The notes beneath the pieces are model-generated. The model was not told where the DNA came from, did not search any database, and worked only from the letters and a program-made list of their open reading frames with translations. This document shows positions 1 through 8,214 of a stretch of 64,000 bases of DNA, one piece after another; position 1 is the first letter of the stretch; the number at the start of each line of letters is the position of its first letter. Location: assembly GCF_017355875.1 (NCBI RefSeq), contig NZ_JAFEWC010000003.1, positions 501,001 through 565,000 on the forward strand, given 5' to 3'. Source of the stretch: Aridibaculum aurantiacum. Lineage in GTDB: Bacteria; Bacteroidota; Bacteroidia; Chitinophagales; Chitinophagaceae. Made by a program: the position numbers and the translations under genes.

Positions 1-39
1 GAACCAGGTTATTATGATAAAAGTGTAAAGCAGCGATAG
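1..39 (+). CDS. possible 3' end of an upstream gene (partial)
   Basis: The first frame is open from the window edge for twelve codons (ending ...DKSVKQR) and stops at TAG. It could be the C-terminus of a gene beginning outside the window. Directly after it the sequence becomes G-poor simple sequence, which here is otherwise seen only between genes, so a gene boundary at this point is plausible. The piece is too short to assign. Confidence 0.3.
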   Translation, partial: EPGYYDKSVKQR

Positions 40-40
40 G

Positions 41-218
41 GAGATGGGAGTTGGAAGTCAAAATTCAAAATTCAAAAGTCAAAAAGTAAAAAGCAAAATC
101 AAGGCAATAGGATCATGGGAAATGGCTTTGCTGTTCCTGAAATAGCGAAATGGAAATCTCTAAATCTCTACATTCCGAAATCCCAAATCCCAAAATCTAC
201 AATCCCAAATCTTACATG
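41..218. repeat. G-poor simple sequence, AATTCAAA / AATCCC type
   Basis: The gap before tgt holds short imperfect repeats: first units like AATTCAAA and AGTCAAA, then units like AATCTCTA and AATCCCA. The plus strand is almost free of G in the repeated parts. It is one of at least eight such tracts in this window, all intergenic. No frame is open through it. Confidence 0.7.
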
Positions 219-267
219 TCTGCTTCCTTTCCTCTGTTAATTTTCAGAAAGTAAAATTTCATTCTAA

Positions 268-275
268 TACTTTTG
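268..275 (+). promoter_or_regulatory. Bacteroidota -7 element before tgt
   Basis: TACTTTTG matches the TAnnTTTG -7 consensus of the Bacteroidota primary sigma factor. Its last base lies only 7 bases before the tgt ATG, which would give a leader of about 4 nt. I see no good -33 TTG. Confidence 0.5.
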
Positions 276-282
276 CCGGCTT

Positions 283-1422
283 ATGGCGGCACTAACATTC
301 GAGCTTCAAAAAACCAATGATAATTCTAAGGCAAGGGCTGGTGTGATAACAACAGATCATGGCCAGATTGAAACACCTATTTTCATGCCTGTGGGTACAG
401 TGGGTAGTGTAAAAGCGGTTACCCAGCAGCAATTGAACACTGATATCAAAGCACAGATCATTCTTGGAAATACCTACCACCTTTACCTGCGCCCCGGACT
501 GGAAGTGCTGGAAGCTGCCGGTGGTCTTCATAAGTTCAACGGGTGGAGCAAGCCCATTTTGACTGATAGTGGCGGCTACCAGGTATTTTCTTTAGCAGCC
601 AGTAGAAAGATCACTGAAGAAGGTGTGATGTTCCAGTCGCACATAGATGGCAGCAGGCATATGTTCTCACCGGAAAGAGTAATGGATATAGAACGCACCA
701 TTGGTGCCGACATCATGATGGCTTTTGACGAATGCCCGCCCTATCCAAGCGACTACAAGTATGCAAAGAATAGTATGCACCTTACCCATCGCTGGCTCGA
801 CAGGTGCTTCACAAGGTTCAACTCTACTGAGGATAAATATGGCTATACGCAAAACCTTTTCCCAATAGTGCAGGGTGGAACATATAAGGACCTGCGGGTT
901 GAATCGTGCCAATATATTGCCAGTAAAGATGCGGTGGGAAATGCCATTGGTGGACTAAGTGTGGGCGAGCCAATGGAGATGATGTACGAGTTCACCCAGC
1001 TCTGCTGCGAAGAGCTGCCGGAAAATAAGCCGCGCTACCTGATGGGTGTAGGTACTCCATGGAATATCCTGAATTGTATTCACCTGGGAGTAGACATGTT
1101 TGACTGCGTTATGCCAACCCGCAACGGCAGGAATGGTATGCTCTTCACCACGAAAGGCGTTATCAATATCCGTAATAAAAAATGGGCTTCTGATTTTTCT
1201 TTATTAGATGATGAACTGGATAATAATGCCAGTAACTATTATACGAAAGCATACCTGCGCCACCTCTTTGTATCAGATGAAATACTGGGCTTGCAACTAG
1301 CCAGCATACACAATCTTTCATTTTACCTATGGCTGGTAAAGCAGGCAAGAGAGCATATCTTGGCTGGCGATTTTGCTAGTTGGAAAGATGATATTTTACC
1401 TGTTTTGCAGACAAGATTATAG
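283..1422 (+). CDS. tgt: queuine tRNA-ribosyltransferase (tRNA-guanine transglycosylase)
   Basis: Exchanges guanine 34 in GUN anticodons for the queuosine precursor preQ1. The 379-residue length fits bacterial Tgt. Visible are GNTYHLYLRPG (62-72), the DSGGYQVFSL block with the acid/base Asp95, QGG at 197-199, and MFDCVMPTRNGRNG with the nucleophile Asp274. The usual zinc site (CxCxxC followed about 25 residues later by His) is altered: the three cysteines are absent from residues 303-323, while the downstream His343 in SIHNL is kept. From memory many Cytophaga/Flavobacteria-type Tgt proteins look like this, so it is probably a lineage trait rather than damage. The N-terminus AALTFELQKTND matches the family, which supports this ATG. 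A YjgP/YjgQ permease follows, a common neighbour of tgt in Bacteroidota. Confidence 0.95.
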   Translation: MAALTFELQKTNDNSKARAGVITTDHGQIETPIFMPVGTVGSVKAVTQQQLNTDIKAQIILGNTYHLYLRPGLEVLEAAGGLHKFNGWSKPILTDSGGYQVFSLAASRKITEEGVMFQSHIDGSRHMFSPERVMDIERTIGADIMMAFDECPPYPSDYKYAKNSMHLTHRWLDRCFTRFNSTEDKYGYTQNLFPIVQGGTYKDLRVESCQYIASKDAVGNAIGGLSVGEPMEMMYEFTQLCCEELPENKPRYLMGVGTPWNILNCIHLGVDMFDCVMPTRNGRNGMLFTTKGVINIRNKKWASDFSLLDDELDNNASNYYTKAYLRHLFVSDEILGLQLASIHNLSFYLWLVKQAREHILAGDFASWKDDILPVLQTRL

Positions 1423-1697
1423 GCTGGAAGTGATTGCCGTGCGGGGTAAGGTTTCTCGCAGGAATAGTACGTTTTTATACTGCTACAGGATTAACTTGAA
1501 GGGAAGAAGATACATATTAGCTGAATGTGGAAAATCATCTCATAATCAGGATATTATACACTTTCAGTTGCTATTGCACCATCAACGTGACAGCCGGGTT
1601 ATATTTACTGTATCACACCCCCTGATCTGGTCCTGTATCTATGATTTCCAATAACCCCCACGTCCATCCTCTATGGATGTTTAAGTTGCATAGAAAG

Positions 1698-1725
1698 AAG
1701 TAGTTAAGGCTACTTTTTTCTTTTT
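1698..1725 (+). terminator. terminator-like hairpin
   Basis: AAGTAG and CTACTT form a 6-bp stem around a 6-base loop, followed by a run of T interrupted by one C. It is 275 bases past the tgt stop and upstream of the next promoter, so it could end a long tgt transcript. Confidence 0.5.
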
Positions 1726-1775
1726 ATGCCTGTTGCTATTAACAACTTGTTTCTGCTTCTGTGCGGGCTTACTGC

Positions 1776-1783
1776 TATCTTTG
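1776..1783 (+). promoter_or_regulatory. -7 element for the LptF/LptG-type permease
   Basis: TATCTTTG matches TAnnTTTG and sits 18 bases before the ATG at 1802. Its position inside the longer open frame argues that translation begins at 1802 and not at the upstream in-frame start at 1733. Confidence 0.55.
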
Positions 1784-1801
1784 GCGCCTCCATCAGGCAG
1801 C

Positions 1802-2890
1802 ATGAAAAAAATAGATTGGTACATTTTTAAGAACCTTCTCGTTACGTTCGTTTTTTCTATCCTGCTATTTACATTCATTACTGTAGTGGTTGATATCAGC
1901 GAAAAAGCTGATGATTTCGTCCGCTCCAAGCTGAGTGCAATGGAGATCATTCGCCAATACTATATTGGTTTTGTGCCGCACATCCTGGCTTTACTTTTTC
2001 CGCTGTTCGTTTTTATAGCAGTTATATATTTTACTAGTAAAATGGCTGGCCGCAGTGAAGTTGTAGCCATTTTAGCCAGCGGCACCAGTTTCAACCGTTA
2101 CCTGCGCCCGTTCTTTTTAGCTGGTTGTTTGCTGGCTGTGGTGTTGTGGTTCGGCAACCGCACGTTCATTCCCATGGCCAATGATATACGCGTTAGTTTT
2201 CAGGCCAGGTATGTAGATATGAACTCGTCGTACAATAGCTTGTTTGGACAACGAACAGCTATTTACCTGCAGGTAGACCCGGTACGTTATGTAGGGATGA
2301 GCTACGACACCACGAGCAAGACAGGTGGCAATTTTTTCCTGCAGCATGTAAGAGGCAACAAGATTGACTACAACCTGCGTGCAGAGTCTATCAGTTGGGA
2401 TACGGCAGCTAAAAAATGGCTATTGGAAAATGTGATTGAACGTAAGATTAAAGGCATTGAAGAAACAGTAACCATGATCCCCAGCATGCATGTCGATATT
2501 AATCTTACTCCCAAAGACCTGAAGCGCGATCAATATGTAAAAGACAAGTTGACCACACCGGAGCTTGACAGGTTTATAAAGCTGGAAGAAAAGCGTGGGG
2601 TAGAAGGATTGAACGCATTGATAGTAGAAAGGTATAGACGAGACGCCACACCTGCCGCTGTGATATTACTTACTCTAATTGGTGCCGTGGTTGCCAGTCG
2701 GAAGGTAAGAGGTGGAAGTGGATCTCATCTTGCGGTAGGATTTATTACCTGTGCGTTGTTTATACTGGCAGACAGGTTCTCTACCATCTTTTCTACAAAA
2801 GGAAATCTGCACCCAATGCTGGCGGCATGGACGCCAAATATTATCTTCTTTTTTGTTGCTGTCTGGTTTTACAGGAAAGCACCGAAGTAG
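1802..2890 (+). CDS. LptF/LptG family permease (YjgP/YjgQ)
   Basis: Inner-membrane subunit of the machine that extracts lipopolysaccharide and passes it to the periplasmic bridge. The 362-residue protein begins MKKIDWYIFKNLL, typical of the family. It has a hydrophobic N-terminal bundle (three segments by about residue 115), a soluble jellyroll-like middle (about 130-260) and a hydrophobic C-terminal group. The conserved segment SGTSFNRYLRP lies near residue 95. The start was chosen because the longer frame adds a non-conserved hydrophobic stretch and overlaps the promoter. LptF and LptG cannot be separated by eye; many Bacteroidota carry a single-type YjgP/YjgQ gene beside tgt. Confidence 0.88.
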   Translation: MKKIDWYIFKNLLVTFVFSILLFTFITVVVDISEKADDFVRSKLSAMEIIRQYYIGFVPHILALLFPLFVFIAVIYFTSKMAGRSEVVAILASGTSFNRYLRPFFLAGCLLAVVLWFGNRTFIPMANDIRVSFQARYVDMNSSYNSLFGQRTAIYLQVDPVRYVGMSYDTTSKTGGNFFLQHVRGNKIDYNLRAESISWDTAAKKWLLENVIERKIKGIEETVTMIPSMHVDINLTPKDLKRDQYVKDKLTTPELDRFIKLEEKRGVEGLNALIVERYRRDATPAAVILLTLIGAVVASRKVRGGSGSHLAVGFITCALFILADRFSTIFSTKGNLHPMLAAWTPNIIFFFVAVWFYRKAPK

Positions 2891-2925
2891 TTGATCATCA
2901 ATCAATCGTACTGCTTTTTTCACAA

Positions 2926-2933
2926 TACTTTTG
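2926..2933 (+). promoter_or_regulatory. -7 element before citrate synthase
   Basis: TACTTTTG matches TAnnTTTG. If used, it gives a leader of about 100 nt before the citrate synthase ATG, long for this window. Confidence 0.45.
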
Positions 2934-3037
2934 TTGCTCATACTAAGTTGTTTTACCTTAGCCATCCTACATCATTTCATCTACAGAAGAAATGATACTA
3001 TTCATCCATTGTCATAAAACAAATAAAGTGTCTTGTC

Positions 3038-4360
3038 ATGGGAATTATCAAAGACAGGTTTAAGGCCAAAGCTGAACAAGCTAACGTAGAGATCAAGGAA
3101 ATACTAAAGGAACATGGAAGCAAGAAAATAGGTGAAGTAACACTTGCCCAGGTATACCAGGGAATGCGTGGTATTACCGGCCTTGTTACAGAAACAAGCC
3201 TCCTGGATGCCCAGGAAGGTATCCGTTTCCGTGGTTATTCTATTCCTGAATTGCAGGAAAAACTTCCAAAAGCTGAAGGCGGAAACGAGCCGCTGCCAGA
3301 AGGACTTTTTTACCTGATGCTGATCGGCGAATTGCCTACGCAGGCTGATGTGGAGCATATAACAGATGTATGGCAGCGTCGCAGCCACGTACCTAACCAC
3401 GTATTTGCTACTATCGATGCATTGCCTTTAGATACGCATCCAATGACCATGTTTGTTGTGGGTATCATGGCACTGCAAACTGAAAGCAACTTTGCCCGTA
3501 GGTACAAAGAAGGTCTGAACAAAAAAGATTATTGGGATGCCACTTTCGACGACGCTATGGATCTTATAGCCAGACTACCAAGAATAGCAGCTTATATCTA
3601 TCGTCGCAAGTACAAGAATAACCAACACATTCAGCCGGATGGTTTGCTGGATTGGAGCGGTAATCTTGCGCACATGATGGGTTATAAAGACGAGAGCTTC
3701 TTTGAATTGATGCGTTTGTACATGACCATCCATGCCGACCACGAAGGTGGAAACGTAAGTGCGCACACTACGCATCTTGTTGGCTCTGCGCTTAGCGATC
3801 CTTACCTGAGCTTTGCTGCTTCTATGAATGGTCTTGCAGGTCCACTACACGGACTGGCTAACCAGGAAGTGATAAAGTGGATATATGAAATGCGCGAAGA
3901 GCTGGGTACAGAAAGTCCTTCGAAAGAGCAGATAGAAGAGTATGTTCAAAAAACGATAACATCAGGAAAAGTTGTCCCTGGATATGGTCACGCAGTATTG
4001 CGTAAAACCGATCCACGTTTCACTGCACAAATGGAGTTTGGTAAGAAACACATGCCTGATGATCCGTTAGTGCAAACTGTTTGGAACATTTATGAAGCAG
4101 TTCCACCGATCCTTCAGTCGCTGGGTAAAATAAAAAATCCATGGCCGAATGTAGATGCACACAGCGGTGCACTATTGGTACACTATGGAATGGTAGAATA
4201 CGAATTTTATACTGTTCTATTTGGTGTTAGCCGTGCCTTGGGTGTTCTTGCCAGCCTTTGCTGGGATAGAGCATTGGGTATGCCGCTTGAAAGACCTAAG
4301 AGTGTAACCACAGAGCTTGTAAAAGCGTGGTTAGAAGGTAAAGACGAGATCTGGGAATAA
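3038..4360 (+). CDS. gltA: citrate synthase, eukaryotic (mitochondrial) type
   Basis: Condenses oxaloacetate and acetyl-CoA to citrate, the first step of the TCA cycle. The 440-residue protein carries the catalytic residues in GPLHGLANQEV (His271), VPGYGHAVL (His318) and NVDAHSG (Asp373); pig heart enzyme has 274, 320 and 375. The N-terminal region (GITGLVTETSLLD, EGIRFRGYSIPE, EPLPEGLF) follows the mitochondrial form rather than the E. coli GltA or Bacillus CitZ forms. That assignment is made from memory of the families. It lies alone, with its own promoter candidate and a strong terminator. The window's isocitrate dehydrogenase is also of eukaryotic type. The symbol is given by function; some annotate this type simply as cs. 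Confidence 0.95.
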   Translation: MGIIKDRFKAKAEQANVEIKEILKEHGSKKIGEVTLAQVYQGMRGITGLVTETSLLDAQEGIRFRGYSIPELQEKLPKAEGGNEPLPEGLFYLMLIGELPTQADVEHITDVWQRRSHVPNHVFATIDALPLDTHPMTMFVVGIMALQTESNFARRYKEGLNKKDYWDATFDDAMDLIARLPRIAAYIYRRKYKNNQHIQPDGLLDWSGNLAHMMGYKDESFFELMRLYMTIHADHEGGNVSAHTTHLVGSALSDPYLSFAASMNGLAGPLHGLANQEVIKWIYEMREELGTESPSKEQIEEYVQKTITSGKVVPGYGHAVLRKTDPRFTAQMEFGKKHMPDDPLVQTVWNIYEAVPPILQSLGKIKNPWPNVDAHSGALLVHYGMVEYEFYTVLFGVSRALGVLASLCWDRALGMPLERPKSVTTELVKAWLEGKDEIWE

Positions 4361-4378
4361 TAGCATCTTACATAAATG

Positions 4379-4410
4379 AAAAAGCCGTGGCAATTGTCAC
4401 GGCTTTTCTT
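4379..4410. terminator. bidirectional terminator between gltA and anmK
   Basis: AAAGCCGTG pairs with CACGGCTTT around a short loop, with T-rich sequence on the plus strand after it and five A before it (T on the minus strand). It suits both convergent genes. Confidence 0.8.
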
Positions 4411-4470
4411 TTATAAACTATAGAATAAGATCTTTTTTTTCAATTGAATTTCTTTCGCAAATTTTAATCC

Positions 4471-5568
4471 TTATGCTTCCTGGCCAATGTAAACAGCCCC
4501 ACCAATGCTGCTGCGTCTTGCGCCGGTAACCGTGCTAAGTACATTGTATTCTTCGCGCCAGCGCAGTACAGCCACCAGCCCCATAACCAGGGCTTCTTTA
4601 AAATTCACCAGCTTTGCATCCGGTACTTCGGGAGTTACATTAAAAAGATCAATTGCTTGCTGAATGCGTTTGATGAGAAATTGATTAAAAGCGCCTCCGC
4701 CAGTAATCAGCATTTTTCCACGTTCCTGCAATGGGCGTTTTAGCAGGTTTTGAATGGCATATGAAACCTGCATGGCAATATGCTCAGTATATGTCCTTAA
4801 TTTATCAGCAGTGGATCCTTCGAATGATTGGATAAGCGGGAAGACTGTATCCGTTCCAAAAGTATTAGAAAGAGATTTTGGAAACGAAGCAGCATAATAA
4901 TCCAAAGCATTTAATTGTGTAAGCAATGGAGTGATGATACTTCCTGAAGCCGCTAGTGCACCATTCTCATCATACTCTTTTCCTTCCTGTTGCGCCAACA
5001 TGTTTAAAACACGATTGGCTGCGCAAATATCAAAAGCTACATAATTATCACCAGTACGATGAGAGATGTTGGCTATGCCGCCAATATTCAGGCATAAGCT
5101 ATATTCACTGAAAAGATATTTTTCACCAATTGGTACTATAGGTGCTCCCTGTCCGCCAAAAGCAACATCCATAGCACGAAGATCACTTACCACGTTAATC
5201 TCAGTAGTGGCAGCTATGGCAGCACCATCACCCAATTGTGCCGTAGTGCCTTGCGCTGGCGAATGAAAAGTAGTATGCCCATGCGATGCTATCAACTGTA
5301 CCTGGTGATACAGGTTGTGCTTTTCTATAAATGCATTTACCTGCTCACCTATATATTTCCCATATGCTGAGTGCAGTAGCAAATAATCATATGCATTAAG
5401 AGAAGTGGCCCCTTCCAATTGTTGTTTCCACTCATCAGAGTAAGCAATACAATCAGCTGCTTTTATCTCGTAATTCCATGTTCCTCTTATTTCTTCAAAT
5501 TCAATGAAAGCGATATCCAACCCATCAAGCGATGATCCGCTCATTAAACCTATCACTCTGTAGATCAT
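4471..5568 (-). CDS. anmK: anhydro-N-acetylmuramic acid kinase
   Basis: Phosphorylates and hydrolyses 1,6-anhydro-MurNAc released by lytic transglycosylases, returning it to MurNAc-6-phosphate for peptidoglycan recycling. The 365-residue length matches AnmK. Visible motifs are the N-terminal GLMSGSSLDGLD (7-18), SHGHTTFHSP, the GDGAAIA loop, LNIGGIANIS and the C-terminal TGGGAFN nucleotide-binding block. The gene is monocistronic and convergent with citrate synthase; upp is divergent from it across an 84-base gap. MurF, another peptidoglycan enzyme, lies at the far end of the window. Confidence 0.93.
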   Translation of the reverse strand: MIYRVIGLMSGSSLDGLDIAFIEFEEIRGTWNYEIKAADCIAYSDEWKQQLEGATSLNAYDYLLLHSAYGKYIGEQVNAFIEKHNLYHQVQLIASHGHTTFHSPAQGTTAQLGDGAAIAATTEINVVSDLRAMDVAFGGQGAPIVPIGEKYLFSEYSLCLNIGGIANISHRTGDNYVAFDICAANRVLNMLAQQEGKEYDENGALAASGSIITPLLTQLNALDYYAASFPKSLSNTFGTDTVFPLIQSFEGSTADKLRTYTEHIAMQVSYAIQNLLKRPLQERGKMLITGGGAFNQFLIKRIQQAIDLFNVTPEVPDAKLVNFKEALVMGLVAVLRWREEYNVLSTVTGARRSSIGGAVYIGQEA

Positions 5569-5652
5569 AATTGTTCAAGTTTTATCGGCTACCAAAACAT
5601 ATTTGGCGTAATTTTCCCGCCGCAATCTACACTTAGAAATCTGTAAACAATT

Positions 5653-6303
5653 ATGGTCATTAATTTAAGCCAAAACCACAGCCTTGTGAGTAATTGGGTG
5701 GGTGAGTTACGTAGTATAGAAGTTCAAACAGACAGGATGCGCTTTAGACGCAACCTGGAAAGGATTGCAGAGATAGCAGCCTATGAAATCAGCCAGGAGC
5801 TTGAATGGGAAGAAGCAGAGATACAAACGCCTCTTGGAACTGCCACTTGTAAAAAACTAAAGCATCAGCCTGTATTAGCTACTATATTACGTGCAGGTTT
5901 GCCTATGCACAATGGAATGCTGAATTATTTCGATCATGCAGACAACGCATTCATTTCTGCATACCGCAAGCATCACCGCGACGGAACATTTGAGATCAGT
6001 TTAGAATATATGAGCTGTCCGCCAATAGCAGGTCGTGTAGTTATCATCAGCGATCCTATGTTGGCTACCGGTGCTTCGTTGGTAAAGACGATCCAGTATA
6101 TGAAGAATGAAGGTGCGCCTTCTCAAATTCATGTGGTTACTGCCATAGCATGTTCGGTAGGTATAGAATACGTACAGTTAGAACAGCCTGATGTAAAAAT
6201 TTGGTGTGGAGAGATTGATGAAGAACTGACTGCAAAAGGTTATATTGTACCAGGTCTTGGTGATGCAGGCGACCTGGCATTTGGCAGCAAGATGCAGCAG
6301 TAA
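5653..6303 (+). CDS. upp: uracil phosphoribosyltransferase
   Basis: Salvages uracil to UMP with PRPP. The 216-residue protein has the family blocks TILRAGLPMHNGML (about 76-89) and the PRPP loop VIISDPMLATGAS (about 130-142), and the uracil-binding C-terminal GLGDAGDLAFGS. The PRPP loop reads SDPMLATGAS, the standard Upp form. The ATG is followed directly by a normal N-terminus. It lies divergent from anmK and 71 bases before a PorP/SprF gene, which probably has its own promoter. Confidence 0.93.
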   Translation: MVINLSQNHSLVSNWVGELRSIEVQTDRMRFRRNLERIAEIAAYEISQELEWEEAEIQTPLGTATCKKLKHQPVLATILRAGLPMHNGMLNYFDHADNAFISAYRKHHRDGTFEISLEYMSCPPIAGRVVIISDPMLATGASLVKTIQYMKNEGAPSQIHVVTAIACSVGIEYVQLEQPDVKIWCGEIDEELTAKGYIVPGLGDAGDLAFGSKMQQ

Positions 6304-6374
6304 GCACCACATATTGATGTGAAATGCGCAACATTTATAATAAGTGAAGTGTCTTATAATTAATTTCGTCGCAG

Positions 6375-7382
6375 ATGCATAAACTTTTAATCTTCGTCGT
6401 ACTATTTTGCTCGGGCATGCACTCCGCAATTGCGCAGGATCCGCATTTCTCACAATTTTTTGCTTCACCTCTTACACTGTCGCCGGCATTCACCGGTAAA
6501 ATTGATGGTACTTACAGGGTTGCTGGAAATTATCGTAACCAATGGCCTGCGTTCAACCGTGCTTTCAATACCACTACACTTTCTGTAGATTTTCCAATCA
6601 TGAGAAATCATATTGGTGTTAATGATATCTGGGGCCTGGGCTTCATGGGTTTCTCCGATCAAAGTGCCAATAGCACAGTTAAGTTCAATTACCTTACTGT
6701 TTCTACTGCATATCATAAAGGATTGGATGAAGATGGCTATCACCAGATTGGTGCAGGCTTCCAGGCTACTTATGCTAATATGCTGGTGAACGTGGCTAAT
6801 CTAAAATTTGAAGATCAACTTACTCCATTCGGATTTACTGGTACTACCACTGAATTATTCGACAATTCTACACTGCAAACAAAGTATTGGGATCTGAATG
6901 CAGGTTTGTTGTATACCGGCAGCACCAGCGACCAAAATCATTTTTATGCTGGCGTGTCTATGTATCACATCAACAGGCCAAGGCAGCAGTTTACAGGTGC
7001 ATTGTATTTGCTAAACCCGCGTACTACTTTCCATTCTGGTGGTTACTTTCCTGTAGGGCAATCATCAACCATTCACCTCAGTGGATTGTACAGCATGCAG
7101 GCTGGTGCATCGGAAGCTGTTATCGGTGGTGCGTGGCAATACGTGGTGGATGAAAGCGGCGAAAAGCCAACCAGCCTTTACCTGGGTAGCTGGTACAGGT
7201 TGAATGATGCCATCATTCCATATGTAGGTTTAGAATTCAATGATTTTAGGTTGGGTGCTACATACGATGTAAATACTTCTTCACTCAAACCTGCCTCACA
7301 GGCGCGTGGCGGTATGGAAATATCACTCATCTATACACGTCGTCCACCAGAGCAGCGAAGCATGCCTTGTCCTAAGTTTTAA
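6375..7382 (+). CDS. PorP/SprF family outer-membrane protein of type IX secretion
   Basis: The 335-residue product has a cleavable signal peptide (cut after SAIAQ, residue 21) followed by DPHFSQFFASPLTLSPAF, the diagnostic start of the PorP/SprF family, and then a chain of amphipathic beta strands. Family members are outer-membrane barrels needed for secretion or surface anchoring of partner proteins with type B (CHU_C) tails, as SprF is for SprB. Usually such genes sit beside their substrate; here the neighbours are upp and a DNA glycosylase, and the nearest CHU_C substrates are about 50 kb away. The partner therefore cannot be deduced from position. Confidence 0.85.
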   Translation: MHKLLIFVVLFCSGMHSAIAQDPHFSQFFASPLTLSPAFTGKIDGTYRVAGNYRNQWPAFNRAFNTTTLSVDFPIMRNHIGVNDIWGLGFMGFSDQSANSTVKFNYLTVSTAYHKGLDEDGYHQIGAGFQATYANMLVNVANLKFEDQLTPFGFTGTTTELFDNSTLQTKYWDLNAGLLYTGSTSDQNHFYAGVSMYHINRPRQQFTGALYLLNPRTTFHSGGYFPVGQSSTIHLSGLYSMQAGASEAVIGGAWQYVVDESGEKPTSLYLGSWYRLNDAIIPYVGLEFNDFRLGATYDVNTSSLKPASQARGGMEISLIYTRRPPEQRSMPCPKF

Positions 7383-7462
7383 GAGAACCACGATTTGTGG
7401 GATCAAAAGATTAGGAGGAAAGCAAAGCATTCATTTTTTATCTTTCCAGTAAGCTGTTCTTT

Positions 7463-8146
7463 CTACTTTCCCGCATTCAGGCTGCATTTACCACTTAAGT
7501 ATTTACTGCTTTTCAATATAAACCGGTAGGGCAGAAGTGCGTCCTCGCCAGCATAGTCTACACCAATACGTGGAGTAATGGCAATCTCATCATCACTATA
7601 GGTTGTTCCATCATCAGCAATGAATATTTCGTTGCCCTGCAGGCTCATTCCTGAGTGGCGTGTGTATATGCCGAGTGCTTTGGCCACATTGCCTGGTCCG
7701 CGGGTGAGGTCGTAGCCATGAGTAATTTTATCTGACCTGAGCAACATGGTATCAATACCTGCCACCGGCTCTAGTGCACGTATCAATATAGCATTTGGTA
7801 TATCCTTTTGGTTCGTTACAATATTGAACATTTGGTGGATGCCATAGCATAAGTACACATAAGCTACACCACCTTCAGCAAACATCACTTCGGTTCGGTT
7901 GGTGCGCCTGTTATTGTATGAATGCGCTGCTTTATCATGCGGACCATTATACGCTTCGGCTTCCACTATTCTTCCTGAAGTGGTTAACCCATCAAAGGTG
8001 GTCACCACCAATTTTCCAATCAGGTCTCTTGTTATAGTTATTACATCACTTCTTCTGTAAAATTCAGGTGGAAGTTTTTTCATTTCTGAAGAACCGGTTG
8101 CCAATGTTGGTTCTTGTAATAATGTTGTTCTTATATCCTCGCTCAT
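7463..8146 (-). CDS. mpg: 3-methyladenine DNA glycosylase (AAG/MPG family)
   Basis: Excises alkylated and deaminated purines in base-excision repair. The 227-residue protein has GRIVEAEAYNGPHDKAAHS with the catalytic Glu, then RTEVMF, the VYLCYGIHQMFNIV block, and LTRGPGNVAKALGI, which is the binding-site signature. Twenty or so extra residues precede the conserved LPPEFYRR start, so a shorter start at the Met of MKKLPPEF is also possible. It converges with the PorP/SprF gene; an 80-base gap shows no clear terminator. Confidence 0.9.
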   Translation of the reverse strand: MSEDIRTTLLQEPTLATGSSEMKKLPPEFYRRSDVITITRDLIGKLVVTTFDGLTTSGRIVEAEAYNGPHDKAAHSYNNRRTNRTEVMFAEGGVAYVYLCYGIHQMFNIVTNQKDIPNAILIRALEPVAGIDTMLLRSDKITHGYDLTRGPGNVAKALGIYTRHSGMSLQGNEIFIADDGTTYSDDEIAITPRIGVDYAGEDALLPYRFILKSSKYLSGKCSLNAGK

Positions 8147-8214
8147 CGTTTTGTTTATTTGTTCCTGTAAACCAATTTATACACGCTAATTTTATGCCTC
8201 AAAACCAATAGCTT

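Larger units (their letters stand above)
1423..1801. other. 379-base gap between tgt and the permease
   Basis: It holds a terminator-like hairpin and a -7 promoter element, both listed separately. Open frames that cross it overlap tgt or the promoter and have no recognisable protein features, so I see no gene here. Confidence 0.6.

Noticed and set aside
1373-1654. 93-residue frame overlapping the end of tgt
   Set aside because: It starts inside tgt in another frame, has no ribosome site or conserved character and its composition differs from neighbouring genes.
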